NCBI GenBank assembly: GCA_035695825.1 | Contig: DASRRH010000034.1 | Location: 1-64,000, forward strand | Reading direction: 5' to 3' | DNA: 64,000 nt | Origin: JAKEFM01 sp035695825 | GTDB lineage: Bacteria; Planctomycetota; UBA1135; JAKEFM01 | Shown here: in pieces, positions 17,689-26,136 of the stretch | Layout of the letters: every line of letters starts with the position of its first letter | Position numbering within the stretch: position 1 is the stretch's first letter | Translations under genes and position numbers: made by a program | Notes under the pieces: generated by a model | Databases searched by the model: none | The model's input: the letters and a program-made list of their open reading frames with translations, nothing else | What the model was told of the DNA's origin: nothing

Positions 17689-18002
17689 TGCACGTGCGCC
17701 GGGACGACCTCGTGCAGGTGATGGCGGGCGCGGACCGCGGGAAGTTCGGGCGCGTGCTCCGGACGATCCCGGAGGAGGGCAAGGTCGTCGTCGAGGGGGT
17801 GAACCTGCGGTGGAAGCACCTCCGCAAGGGGCCGAAGAACCCCCAGGGGGGCCGCGTCCGCCGCGAGTTCCCCATCGCGTCGGCCCGGATCCTCCTCCGC
17901 TGCGAACGCTGCGGAGGGGGGCGGCGCGCGCGCACCCGGCTGGAGGAGGAGCGGAAGGTCCGGATCTGCGCGAAGTGCGGTGCCGAGCTCGGAGGAAAGT
18001 AG
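17688..18002 (+). CDS. rplX: 50S ribosomal protein uL24, zinc-ribbon form
   Basis: Assembly-initiating large-subunit protein, 104 residues, ATG at 17688 overlapping the rplN stop by one base. The KOW motif lies at the start (RRDDLVQVMAGADRGKFGRV). The C-terminal part holds CERC and CAKC pairs spaced like a zinc ribbon, as in the C+ form of this protein. Confidence 0.96.
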   Translation: MHVRRDDLVQVMAGADRGKFGRVLRTIPEEGKVVVEGVNLRWKHLRKGPKNPQGGRVRREFPIASARILLRCERCGGGRRARTRLEEERKVRICAKCGAELGGK

Positions 18003-18005
18003 CCC

Positions 18006-18764
18006 ATGGCCGAGAAAGACGAGAGGGGCCGGAAGGGGAAGGGAGGGGACCGGCCTCCCGGCGCGCCGGGCGCCTCCCACGAGCGGGGCGCGTCCGAGAA
18101 GCCCTCGCAGGGGGCGAAGGCCGGAAGGCCCCCGAAGGAGAAGAGGGCGCCAGGCAAGGGCGAGGAACGCAGGCCCGAGGGGCCGAAGGGGGAGAAGCGC
18201 CCCCCGGGGCCTCCCGCCCCCCCGCCGCGCCTCCTCCTCCACTTCCGTGAGCGCGTCCTCCCGATGCTCCGCGAGCGGCTCGCTCGGACGAACCCCCTCT
18301 CCCTCCCGAAGCTGGAGAAGATCGTCGTCAACATGGGGGTCGGCAAGGCCGTCGAGAACAAGGCGCGGATCGAGCACGCGGCGCGCGAGCTCGCGCGGAT
18401 CACGGGCCGCCGCCCGGTGATGACCCGGGCGCGCCGCTCGATCTCCGGTTTCAAGCTGCGCCAGGGGATGCCGATCGGGGCGATGGTGACGCTGCGGCGC
18501 GCCGTCATGTGGGAGTTCCTCGACCGCGTCGTCTCGATCATCCTGCCGCGCATCCGCGACTTCCGTGGCCTCCCCCGGCGCCTGGACGGGACGGGCAACT
18601 ACACGATCGGGATCACGGAGCAGACGGTCTTCCCGGAGATCCGGATCGACGAGGTCGAGTTCGTGCAGGGCATGAACATCACGCTGGTCACGACGGCGCG
18701 GTCGGACGAGGAGGCGCTCCTCCTGCTCGAGGGGCTCGGCCTCCCGATCCGGAAGGCGTCGTAG
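18006..18764 (+). CDS. rplE: 50S ribosomal protein uL5 with about 75-residue N-terminal extension
   Basis: 5S rRNA-binding protein of the central protuberance. The core begins near residue 76 (LLLHFRERVLPML) and includes PKLEKIVVNMGVGKAV and FPEIRIDEVEFVQGMNI. Residues 1-75 are a Gly/Pro/Lys/Glu-rich extension not found in normal 180-residue homologues. It is real: there is no in-frame start between 18006 and the conserved core, and the ATG at 18006 has GGAGGAAAG upstream. 252 residues in total. Confidence 0.95.
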   Translation: MAEKDERGRKGKGGDRPPGAPGASHERGASEKPSQGAKAGRPPKEKRAPGKGEERRPEGPKGEKRPPGPPAPPPRLLLHFRERVLPMLRERLARTNPLSLPKLEKIVVNMGVGKAVENKARIEHAARELARITGRRPVMTRARRSISGFKLRQGMPIGAMVTLRRAVMWEFLDRVVSIILPRIRDFRGLPRRLDGTGNYTIGITEQTVFPEIRIDEVEFVQGMNITLVTTARSDEEALLLLEGLGLPIRKAS

Positions 18765-18772
18765 GAGGAGGG

Positions 18773-18958
18773 ATGGCGACCACAGCATGGCGCAACAAGG
18801 CGGCGGCGCCCGCGAAGTGGAAGACGCGGGCCTACCAGCGCTGCCAGATCTGCGGGCGGTCCCGGGGCACCTACCGGAAGTTCCGCCTCTGCCGGATCTG
18901 CTTCCGGACCCTGGCGCTGCGGGGGGAGCTCCCCGGCGTGCGCAAGGCCTCGTGGTGA
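18773..18958 (+). CDS. rpsN: 30S ribosomal protein uS14, zinc type
   Basis: 61 residues, the short zinc-binding (type Z) form, with CQIC and CRIC pairs around GRSRGTYRKFRL. ATG at 18773 with GGAGGAGGG immediately upstream. The C-terminus ELPGVRKASW is typical. Confidence 0.96.
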   Translation: MATTAWRNKAAAPAKWKTRAYQRCQICGRSRGTYRKFRLCRICFRTLALRGELPGVRKASW

Positions 18959-18965
18959 GGGCGCG

Positions 18966-19358
18966 ATGACGAACACCGATCCGATCGCCGACTTCCTGAC
19001 GCGGCTGCGCAACGGCGCCTCCCGGCGCTTCGCGCGGGTCGACGCCCCCCTCTCGAGGGCGAAGGTCGGGATCGCGATCGTCCTCAAGAAGGAGGGGTAC
19101 ATCCGCGACTTCGAGGTGCTCGCCGAGCCCCGGGCCCTGCGCGTCCACCTGAAGTACGGGCCGAAGGGGGAGTCCGCCTTCCGCCGTCTCGACCGCCTCT
19201 CCCGGCCCGGCCGCCGCCTCTACGCCGGGCGCAATGAGCTCCCGCGGCCGCTCGGAGGCCTCGGGGTGACGGTCGTCTCGACCCCGCTCGGCATCCTTTC
19301 GAGCCGGGAGGCGCGGGAGCGGGGCGTCGGAGGCGAGGTCCTCGCCCTCGTCTGCTAG
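18966..19358 (+). CDS. rpsH: 30S ribosomal protein uS8
   Basis: Central-domain 16S-binding protein and spc operon autoregulator in E. coli, 130 residues. NTDPIADFLTRLRNG at the start, a central region with KYGPKGESAFRRLDRLSRPGRR, and the C-terminal block STPLGILSSREARERGVGGEVL are all present. Confidence 0.97.
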   Translation: MTNTDPIADFLTRLRNGASRRFARVDAPLSRAKVGIAIVLKKEGYIRDFEVLAEPRALRVHLKYGPKGESAFRRLDRLSRPGRRLYAGRNELPRPLGGLGVTVVSTPLGILSSREARERGVGGEVLALVC

Positions 19359-19370
19359 GAGGGAGCCGCG

Positions 19371-19937
19371 ATGTCCCGCATCGGCAAGAAACCGGTCCCG
19401 ATCCCTCCGGGCGCCAAGGTGACGGCGGGGGCGGGGACGCTCCGCGTCGAGGGTCCCAAGGGGAAGCTCGAGGTCCCCCTGTTCGAGCCCCTCGCCGCGA
19501 CGATCGAGGGGGGCGTCGTCCGCCTCGAGAACCGCCAGCCCGAAGATCGGCACGCGCGGGCCGGCCACGGCCTGTCCCGGGCGCTCCTGGCGAACGCCTT
19601 GCGCGGGGTGACCTCGGGCTACGAGCGCCGCCTCGAGGTCGTCGGTGTCGGCTGGAACGCGAAGATGCAGGGGAAGGACCTCGCCCTCACGCTCGGCTTC
19701 GCCCACCCGGTCGTGATCCGCGTGGGGGAGGGCCTCTCGGTCGAATGCCCCCAGCCGACGCAGATCGTGGTGCGCGGAGCCGATGCCCAAGCCGTCGGCG
19801 CGCTCGCCGCGAAGGTCCGCTCGGTCCGTCCCCCGGAGCCCTACAACGGCAAGGGGATCAAGTACGACGGAGAGACGATCCGCCGGAAGGCCGGCAAGGC
19901 CTTCGCGGCCGGAACGGCCGGCGGCGGGGGGGGTTGA
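19371..19937 (+). CDS. rplF: 50S ribosomal protein uL6
   Basis: Large-subunit protein near the factor-binding site, 188 residues, ATG after GGAGGGAG. SRIGKKPVPIPPGAKV, VEGPKGKL, and the C-terminal PPEPYNGKGIKYDGETIRRK-type block are conserved. It has a short Gly-rich tail. Confidence 0.97.
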   Translation: MSRIGKKPVPIPPGAKVTAGAGTLRVEGPKGKLEVPLFEPLAATIEGGVVRLENRQPEDRHARAGHGLSRALLANALRGVTSGYERRLEVVGVGWNAKMQGKDLALTLGFAHPVVIRVGEGLSVECPQPTQIVVRGADAQAVGALAAKVRSVRPPEPYNGKGIKYDGETIRRKAGKAFAAGTAGGGGG

Positions 19938-19944
19938 GAAGTCC

Positions 19945-20319
19945 ATGGCGGACCGGATGAAGAAACTCTGGCGGAAGCGCCTGCGCCGAGAGCGCAGGGT
20001 GCGCGGGAAGGTCATGCGGGTCGCGAGGAGGCCGCGGCTGACCGTGCACCGCTCGCACCTCCACTTCTCCGCCCAGGTGATCGACGACGCGACGGGGCGG
20101 ACCCTGACCTGCGCCTCGACGCTCGAAGGGGAGATGCGGGGGAAGCCCGGGGACGGTGTGCGCAAGTCCGAGGAGGCGAAGAAGGTGGGGGAGCTCCTCG
20201 CGCGCCGCACCCTGGAGAAGGGGATTCGGCAGGTCGCCCTCGACCGCGGGCGTTTCGCCTTCCACGGGCGCGTGAAGGCCTTCGCCGAGGCCGCCCGAGC
20301 CGCGGGGCTCGACTTCTAG
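19945..20319 (+). CDS. rplR: 50S ribosomal protein uL18
   Basis: 5S rRNA-binding protein, 124 residues from the ATG at 19945. The Arg-rich N-terminus, RPRLTVHRSHLHFSAQVIDD, and the C-terminal DRGRFAFHGRVKAFAEAARAAGLDF (about residues 100-124) follow the family. Confidence 0.96.
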   Translation: MADRMKKLWRKRLRRERRVRGKVMRVARRPRLTVHRSHLHFSAQVIDDATGRTLTCASTLEGEMRGKPGDGVRKSEEAKKVGELLARRTLEKGIRQVALDRGRFAFHGRVKAFAEAARAAGLDF

Positions 20320-20328
20320 GGAGCGGGC

Positions 20329-20841
20329 ATGCGCTGGATCGAACCGGATTACCTCTCCCCGGCCGAGGTCGCGGAGATGAACCTCGAGGACGCCGTCATC
20401 AAGATCAACCGCACGGCCGCGGTCGTCAAGGGGGGGCGGCGCTTCTCCTTCTCCGCCCTCGTCGTGGTCGGGAACCGTGACGTCGGGGTCGTGGGCCTCG
20501 GCTACGGCAAGGCGCGCGAGGTCCCCTCCGCCGTCGAGAAGGCGGTGAAGGACGCGAAGAAGCACCTCGTCCGGATCCCGCGCGTCGGGACGACCCTCCC
20601 CCATCCGACGGAGGGGCGCTGGGAAGCCTCGAAGGTGAGGCTCGTCCCCGCGGCCCCGGGGACGGGGATCAAAGCGGGGATGACCGTGCGGCGCGTCGTC
20701 GAGCTTGCCGGGGTCCGCGACGTCCTGACGAAGGCCTACGGCTCGAGGAATCCCGTGAACCTCTCGCGCGCGGCGCTGCGCGCGCTCCTCGAACTGCGCA
20801 CGAAAGAGGAGGTCGCGCAGACCCGGGGGGTGGCGCTTTGA
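20329..20841 (+). CDS. rpsE: 30S ribosomal protein uS5
   Basis: Accuracy-related small-subunit protein, 170 residues. EDAVIKINRTAAVVKGGRRF, then GLGYGKAREVPSAVEKA and the C-terminal GSRNPVNLSRAAL match the family. It overlaps the next gene, rplO, by 4 bp, so the usual rpmD (uL30) is absent between them. Confidence 0.97.
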   Translation: MRWIEPDYLSPAEVAEMNLEDAVIKINRTAAVVKGGRRFSFSALVVVGNRDVGVVGLGYGKAREVPSAVEKAVKDAKKHLVRIPRVGTTLPHPTEGRWEASKVRLVPAAPGTGIKAGMTVRRVVELAGVRDVLTKAYGSRNPVNLSRAALRALLELRTKEEVAQTRGVAL

Positions 20842-21350
20842 ACCTCGCCGTCGTCAAGCGGCTCGCCGGCCGCCACCGGGAGGCGCGCAAGCGCGTCGGC
20901 CGCGGCTACGGATCCGGCCTCGGCCGCCAGTCGGGGCGCGGGAACAAGGGGCAGAAGGCCCGATCGAGCGGCCGGACCCGGCCGGGCTTCGAGGGGGGGC
21001 GGATGCCCCTCTTCCGCCGGCTCCCGAAGCGCGGCTTCACGAACGCCCCGTTCCGCGTCCGCTACACGATCATCAACATCGGGTCCCTCAACGGATTCGC
21101 CGACGGCGAGACGGTGAACCTCGAGCGGATCCTCGAGAAGGGGCTCGTCTCCGCGGACACCCCCCTCCTCAAGGTCCTCGGGGAGGGGAACCTCGAGCGG
21201 CGCCTGCGGATCGAGGCGCACCGCTTCTCGAAGAGCGCGCGCGCGAAGATCTCCGCCGCCGGCGGATCGGTCCGGATCCTGCGCCGGCGCCTCCGCCGCG
21301 TCGCCGGGGCGGCGGAGCGCCCCGGGCGGGCGGGGCGGGGGGGGAAGTAG
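20838..21350 (+). CDS. rplO: 50S ribosomal protein uL15
   Basis: Late-assembly large-subunit protein, 170 residues. The start is TTG at 20838 in a TTGA overlap with the rpsE stop. KRVGRGYGSGLGRQSGRGNKGQ (residues about 15-36), GFEGGRMPLFRRLPKRGF and the AGG C-terminal motif (ISAAGGSV) are conserved. Ends in a Gly/Arg-rich tail. Confidence 0.96.
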   Translation: MNLAVVKRLAGRHREARKRVGRGYGSGLGRQSGRGNKGQKARSSGRTRPGFEGGRMPLFRRLPKRGFTNAPFRVRYTIINIGSLNGFADGETVNLERILEKGLVSADTPLLKVLGEGNLERRLRIEAHRFSKSARAKISAAGGSVRILRRRLRRVAGAAERPGRAGRGGK

Positions 21351-21358
21351 GGGATCGC

Positions 21359-22687
21359 ATGGCGAACCCGGTCGCGACGCTCCTGCGGGTCCCGGAACTG
21401 CGGCGCAAGATCTGGATCACGCTCGCGCTCCTCTTCGTCTACCGGATCGGCAACCAGATCCCGCTGCCGGGGCTCGACCTCCGGGCGATCGAGGAGGCGG
21501 CGGCGAAGTGGGGGGGGCACGGGGCGGGGAACATCTTCTCGATGATCAACATGTTCTCCGGCGCGAACCTCGGGCAATGCACCCTCTTCTCGCTGGGGGT
21601 GATGCCCTACATCTCCGCCTCGATCATGTTCTCCCTGCTCGTCAAGACCGTCCCTTCCCTCGAGGCGCTCTCGAAGGAAGGGGCCGCCGGGCAGAAGAAG
21701 ATCAACCGCTGGACCCGGTACGCGACCGTCCCCGTCTGCCTCTTCCAGGCCTTCTTCGTCTGGAAGGGGGTCGTCGCGAACCCCGACCTCCGGATCCTCC
21801 CCCCGGAGAACGCGACCTTCGGGCTCGCCCTCACGGTCGTCTTCGCGCTCACCGCGGGGACGGTCTTCCTCCTCTGGATCGGCGAGCAGATCTCCGAGCA
21901 CGGCGTCGGCAACGGCGTCTCCCTCGTGATCATGGCGGGGATCATCGACCGGCTCCCCTCCGCGCTCTTCCGCTACTGGAGCGCCTCCCAGGAGAAGGAC
22001 GCCGTCTACCAGACCTACCTCCTCCTCGGCGCGATCTGGGTCCTCACCGTCCTCGTCATCGTCCTCATCACGAAGGGGCAGCGCCGCGTCCCGATCCAGC
22101 AGGCGAAGCTGACGCGCGGCACGCGCGTCTACGGGGGGCAGCGCCACTATCTCCCGATCAAGGTGAACCTGGCCGGGGTGATGCCGATCATCTTCGCCTC
22201 CGCCCTCTTCCTGGTGCCGAGCCTCTTCGCGAACCTCACGGGCTGGAGGGCGCTCGAGGAGGTCTTCCGGCGCTCGACGGGGTTCATCTACCTCTCCCTC
22301 TACGTCGGGATGATCTTCTTCTTCTCGTTCTTCTGGAACACCCTCTTCTTCCAGCCGAACGAGATCGCGAACAACCTGAAGGAGTACGGCTCCTTCATCC
22401 CCGGCATCCGTCCGGGGCGGCGGACGGCGGAGTACCTCGAGGGGGTCCTCGTCCGCGTCACCCTCGCGGGGGCGGCCTTCCTCTCCGCGGTCGCGATCCT
22501 CCCGAACTTCGTCACGGAGGAGATGACGATCGGCTACGACGTCACGGCGTTCCTCGGGGGGACGAGCGTCCTGATCGTGGTCGGCGTCGCCCTCGACCTC
22601 GTCGACAAGCTGAACGCCCAGCTCCTCATGCGCAACTACGAGGGCTTCCTCCGGGGCGGGGGGGGCTGGACGCGGAGCCGCCGGTGA
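21359..22687 (+). CDS. secY: Preprotein translocase channel subunit SecY
   Basis: Polytopic inner-membrane channel of the Sec pathway, 442 residues with ten predicted membrane helices. RKIWITLALLFVYRIGNQIPLPG is the first helix region; MPYISASIMFSLL and VNLAGVMPIIFASALF are conserved pore-region helices. The cytoplasmic loop before TM7 (RRVPIQQAKL) is present. It overlaps adk by 4 bp. Confidence 0.98.
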   Translation: MANPVATLLRVPELRRKIWITLALLFVYRIGNQIPLPGLDLRAIEEAAAKWGGHGAGNIFSMINMFSGANLGQCTLFSLGVMPYISASIMFSLLVKTVPSLEALSKEGAAGQKKINRWTRYATVPVCLFQAFFVWKGVVANPDLRILPPENATFGLALTVVFALTAGTVFLLWIGEQISEHGVGNGVSLVIMAGIIDRLPSALFRYWSASQEKDAVYQTYLLLGAIWVLTVLVIVLITKGQRRVPIQQAKLTRGTRVYGGQRHYLPIKVNLAGVMPIIFASALFLVPSLFANLTGWRALEEVFRRSTGFIYLSLYVGMIFFFSFFWNTLFFQPNEIANNLKEYGSFIPGIRPGRRTAEYLEGVLVRVTLAGAAFLSAVAILPNFVTEEMTIGYDVTAFLGGTSVLIVVGVALDLVDKLNAQLLMRNYEGFLRGGGGWTRSRR

Positions 22688-23334
22688 GGGCGCTCTTCTT
22701 CGGACCCCCCGGATCGGGGAAAGGGACGCAGGCGGCGGCGCTCGCGGGGCGCCGGGGCCTCCCCCACGTCTCGAGCGGGGACCTGCTCCGCGCCGCGCAG
22801 CGCGCCGGGACGCCGCTCGGGAGGCAGGCGGCGGCCTACATGGAGCGGGGCGCGCTCGTCCCCGACCCCCTCGTCCTCGACCTCCTCCTCGAGCGGCTCG
22901 CCTCGCCCGACTGCGGGCGCGGCTTCCTCCTCGACGGGTTCCCCCGGAACCTCCCGCAGGCGAAGGCCCTCGAGGGTCGGCTCTCCCGCGCCGGGCGCGC
23001 CGCCCTCGACCGGGCGCTTCGGTTCCTCCTCTCCGACGAGGCGGTCCTCGAGCGCCTGAGCGGCCGCCGCTCCTGCAAGGGGTGCGGGACCCCCTACCAC
23101 GTCCGGTTCCATCCCCCCCGCGTCGAGGGGCGCTGCGACCGCTGCGGGGGGGAGCTCCTCGCCCGCCCGGACGACGCCCCGTCGGTCGTGCGGGAGCGCC
23201 TCGCCGTCCACCGGCGCGACGAGGAGGACCTCGTCGAGTTCTACCGGCGCCAGGAGATCCTGAAGGAGGTCGAGGCGCGCGGCACCGTGGAGGAGGTCGC
23301 CGGCCGGGTCGAGGCGGCCCTGGGGGGGGGATGA
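22684..23334 (+). CDS. adk: Adenylate kinase, zinc-LID type
   Basis: Converts ATP plus AMP to 2 ADP in the cytosol, 216 residues from the GTG at 22684 (GTGA overlap with secY). The P-loop GPPGSGKGTQ starts at residue 6. FLLDGFPRN is the NMP/core motif. The LID carries CKGC and CDRC, so a structural zinc is likely. In many spc operons map follows; here infA follows instead. Confidence 0.97.
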   Translation: MRALFFGPPGSGKGTQAAALAGRRGLPHVSSGDLLRAAQRAGTPLGRQAAAYMERGALVPDPLVLDLLLERLASPDCGRGFLLDGFPRNLPQAKALEGRLSRAGRAALDRALRFLLSDEAVLERLSGRRSCKGCGTPYHVRFHPPRVEGRCDRCGGELLARPDDAPSVVRERLAVHRRDEEDLVEFYRRQEILKEVEARGTVEEVAGRVEAALGGG

Positions 23335-23338
23335 GCCC

Positions 23339-23554
23339 ATGGCCAAGGAAGAGCCGATCGTCGTCGAGGCGACCGTCAAGGAGACGCTGCCGAACGCCAT
23401 GTTCCGGTGCACGCTCGACAACGGCCACGAGATCATCGCGCACGTGTCGGGGCGGATGCGGATGCACTTCATCCGGATCCTCCCCGGGGACCGGATCACC
23501 GTGGAGATGAGCCCCTACGACCTGACGAAGGGGCGGATCGTGTACCGGGGCTAG
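23339..23554 (+). CDS. infA: Translation initiation factor IF-1
   Basis: 71-residue OB-fold factor that binds the 30S A site. EATVKETLPNAMFRCTLDNGHEIIAHVSGRMRMHFIRILPGD covers the conserved core; the C-terminus SPYDLTKGRIVYRG is typical. ATG at 23339, 4 bp after adk. Confidence 0.98.
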   Translation: MAKEEPIVVEATVKETLPNAMFRCTLDNGHEIIAHVSGRMRMHFIRILPGDRITVEMSPYDLTKGRIVYRG

Positions 23555-23571
23555 GCGCCGAGGGCCGACCC

Positions 23572-23688
23572 ATGAAGGTGAGGACTTCCGTTCGTCGGAT
23601 CTGCGAACACTGCAAGATCGTCCGCCGCAGCGGCGTCGTGCGGGTGATCTGCAAGGAGCCGCGCCACAAGCAGCGGCAGGGGGGGTAG
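23572..23688 (+). CDS. rpmJ: 50S ribosomal protein bL36
   Basis: 38-residue zinc protein of the large subunit, ATG at 23572. MKVRTSVRRICEHCKIVRR, then a single C (VICKEPRHKQRQG) with the zinc-binding His: the C+ form. rpsM starts 2 bp downstream. Confidence 0.96.
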   Translation: MKVRTSVRRICEHCKIVRRSGVVRVICKEPRHKQRQGG

Positions 23689-23690
23689 AG

Positions 23691-24074
23691 GTGCCTCGAG
23701 TCTGCGGCGTCGACATCCCGGGCGAAAAGAGGATCGAGGTGGCCCTTCGCTACCTCTACGGGGTCGGGCCGTCCCTCGCGGGGAAGGTCCTCGAGGCGAC
23801 CGGCGTCAGCCCGGCCGCGCGGGCGAAGACCCTCTCCGAGGACGACCTCGCCCGCATCGGCTCGTTCATCGAGAAGAACTACGTGGTCGAAGGGGCCTTG
23901 CGCCGGCAGATCGCGCAGAACGTGACGCGCCTGCGGGACATCGGCTGCTATCGGGGCGCGCGCCACCGCCGCTCGCTCCCCGTCCGCGGCCAGCGCACGC
24001 GCACGAACGCGCGCACGCGCAAGGGCCCCCGGAAGACCGTCGCCGGCAAGAAATCCGTGAAGGCGGTCAAGTAG
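23691..24074 (+). CDS. rpsM: 30S ribosomal protein uS13
   Basis: Head protein contacting P-site tRNA and the B1 bridges, 127 residues, GTG start. PRVCGVDIPGEKRIEVALRYLYGVG at the start, RDIGCYRGARHRRSLPVRGQRT and the basic C-terminal TNARTRKGPRKTVAGKK are conserved. Confidence 0.97.
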   Translation: MPRVCGVDIPGEKRIEVALRYLYGVGPSLAGKVLEATGVSPAARAKTLSEDDLARIGSFIEKNYVVEGALRRQIAQNVTRLRDIGCYRGARHRRSLPVRGQRTRTNARTRKGPRKTVAGKKSVKAVK

Positions 24075-24086
24075 GAAGGAGGCGCG

Positions 24087-24461
24087 GTGGCGTCGAAGAA
24101 GAAGGTCAAGCGGAGCGTCGCCCGGGCGGTCGCGCACATTCAGTCGACGTTCAACAACACGATCATCACGGTGACGGACCCCGAGGGGCACACCCTCTGC
24201 TGGGACTCCGCCGGGACGATCGGCTACAAGGGCTCGCGGAAGTCGACCCCCTTCGCCGCGCAGCGCGCGGCGGAGAAGTGCGCCGCCTCGGCGCTCAAGT
24301 ACGGCGTGCGGGAGATCGACGTCCGCGTGAAGGGTCCGGGCTCGGGGCGCGAGTCGGCGATCCGCTCGCTCCAGGCCTCGGGGCTGCGCGTCCTCTCGAT
24401 CGAGGACGTGACCCCGCTCCCGCACAACGGCTGCCGGCCGCGCAAGCGGCGGAGGGTTTGA
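24087..24461 (+). CDS. rpsK: 30S ribosomal protein uS11
   Basis: Platform protein of the 30S, 124 residues, GTG start after GGAAGGAGG. IQSTFNNTIITVTDPEG, GSRKSTPFAAQRAAE and the C-terminal DVTPLPHNGCRPRKRRRV are typical. Confidence 0.97.
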   Translation: MASKKKVKRSVARAVAHIQSTFNNTIITVTDPEGHTLCWDSAGTIGYKGSRKSTPFAAQRAAEKCAASALKYGVREIDVRVKGPGSGRESAIRSLQASGLRVLSIEDVTPLPHNGCRPRKRRRV

Positions 24462-24465
24462 GGCC

Positions 24466-25092
24466 GTGGCGCGCACGCACGGAGCCGTCTGCAAGCTTTG
24501 CCGCCGGGAGGGGATGAAGCTCTTCCTCAAGGGACAGCGCTGCTTCTCGGACAAGTGCGCGATCTCCCGGCGCGACTACCCGCCCGGGGAGCACTCCTTC
24601 CGCCGCGGCAAGATCTCCGAGTACGGGATCCAGCTGCGCGAGAAGCAGAAGCTGAAGCGCATCTACGGCACGCTCGAGGCGAGTTTCCGCCGGGTCTTCT
24701 CCAAGGCGGAGCGCCTCCCCGGGAACACCGGGGAGCACCTCCTCGCCCTCCTCGAGAGGCGCCTCGACAACGTCGTCCTCGCCTGCGGCTTCGCCCTCTC
24801 CCGCAACCACGCGCGGCAGATGATCGTCCACGGCCACTTCACCGTGAACGGCCGGCGCGTGCGCGTCCCCTCCTACGTCGTCCGCGTCGGGGACGGCGTC
24901 GCCCCGGGGGCCCGCGAGGCGATCCGGAAGGTCGTGCGGGAGGCCGTCGACGTGAACAAGGCGCAGCCCGTGCCGGCCTGGCTCCAGGTCGACCGGGAGG
25001 CGCTCAAGGGGAGCGTCGCCGCGCTGCCGCGGCGGGAGGACGTGCCCCACCCGATCCAGGAACAGTTGATCGTCGAGATCTGTTCGCGCTAG
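24466..25092 (+). CDS. rpsD: 30S ribosomal protein uS4, zinc form
   Basis: Primary 16S 5'-domain binder, 208 residues, GTG start. The N-terminus has CKLC and, 20 residues on, CFSDKC, the zinc (C+) form. The S4 RNA-binding domain is visible (ERRLDNVVLACGFALSRNHARQMIVHGH, about residues 97-125). It is followed by a 48-bp gap with a GGCCCC/GGGGCC inverted repeat before rpoA. Confidence 0.97.
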   Translation: MARTHGAVCKLCRREGMKLFLKGQRCFSDKCAISRRDYPPGEHSFRRGKISEYGIQLREKQKLKRIYGTLEASFRRVFSKAERLPGNTGEHLLALLERRLDNVVLACGFALSRNHARQMIVHGHFTVNGRRVRVPSYVVRVGDGVAPGAREAIRKVVREAVDVNKAQPVPAWLQVDREALKGSVAALPRREDVPHPIQEQLIVEICSR

Positions 25093-25140
25093 GCCCCGAG
25101 ACTCCCCGAGCCCCCCGCGGGGCCGGGAGAGAGGACATCG

Positions 25141-26127
25141 ATGCGGATCCGCTGGAAGGATTTCGAGCTGCCCACGCGCGTCTCCCTCGACCGCGAGAGC
25201 GCGCGCCCCGAGTACGGCAAGTTCGTCGTCGAGCCGTTCGAGCGCGGCTTCGGGACGACGATCGGCAACGGGCTGCGCCGGGTGCTCCTCTCCTCGATCG
25301 AGGGGACGGCGGTCACGGCCGTCCGGATCGAGGGGGTCTCCCACGAGTTCTCGACCCTCCCGGGCGTCCTCGAGGACGTGACGGACATCCTCCTCGCCGT
25401 GAAGCGGCTGCGCATCCGGATGCAGGGGGAGGGCCCGGTCAACCTGAGCCTCGCCAAGAAGGGGAAGGGGATCGTCACCGCCGCGGACGTGCAGTGCCCG
25501 GCGGGGACGGAGATCGTGAACCCCGACCTCGCCCTGGCGACGCTGACGGACGACGTCTCCTTCCAGGCGACCCTCTCGGCGCGGCGGGGGCGGGGCTACG
25601 TGACGTCGGAGGAGAACGCCCCCGAGGAGCAGGAGATCGGGCTGATCCCCGTCGACTCGATCTTCTCCCCCGTCTACCGCGTGAAGTACGCCGTCGAGGC
25701 GACGCGGGTCGCGAAGCGCACGGACTACGACCGTCTCCTCCTCGAGATCTGGACGGACGGGACCGTCTCGCCGGAGATGGCCCTCGTCGAGGCGGCGAAG
25801 ATCTACCGGAAGCACTTGAACCCCTTCGTCCAGTCCGCGGAGGCGCGCGAGCAGACCCTCCTCGCCGAGGGGCTGGAGTCCCTCGCCCGTCGGGCCGGCG
25901 ATCAGGCGCGTCAGCTCGAGTCGCTCCTCGACGGCTCGATCGAGGCGCTCGAGTTCTCGGCGCGGGCGAAGAAGGCGCTCGAGGAGGCGAAGCTCGCCAC
26001 CGTCCGCGACCTCGCCTCGAAGTCCGAGGAGGAGCTCGCCGCCGCCGGTCTCGGCCCCACCGTCATCCGCGAGGTCGAGGCGAAGCTCAAGGAGAAGGGG
26101 CTCACGCTCGGGGCGGCCGCGCACTAG
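25141..26127 (+). CDS. rpoA: RNA polymerase alpha subunit
   Basis: 328 residues. The N-terminal dimerisation and assembly domain has EPFERGFGTTIGNGLRRVLLSS (about residues 34-55) and the GVLEDVTDILL block. The C-terminal domain near 258-325 carries SARAKKALEEAKLATVRDLASKSEEEL, with helix-hairpin-helix features used for UP elements and activators. ATG at 25141 after GAGAGAGG. Standard alpha-operon place between rpsD and rplQ. Confidence 0.98.
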   Translation: MRIRWKDFELPTRVSLDRESARPEYGKFVVEPFERGFGTTIGNGLRRVLLSSIEGTAVTAVRIEGVSHEFSTLPGVLEDVTDILLAVKRLRIRMQGEGPVNLSLAKKGKGIVTAADVQCPAGTEIVNPDLALATLTDDVSFQATLSARRGRGYVTSEENAPEEQEIGLIPVDSIFSPVYRVKYAVEATRVAKRTDYDRLLLEIWTDGTVSPEMALVEAAKIYRKHLNPFVQSAEAREQTLLAEGLESLARRAGDQARQLESLLDGSIEALEFSARAKKALEEAKLATVRDLASKSEEELAAAGLGPTVIREVEAKLKEKGLTLGAAAH

Positions 26128-26136
26128 GAGGGGGAC

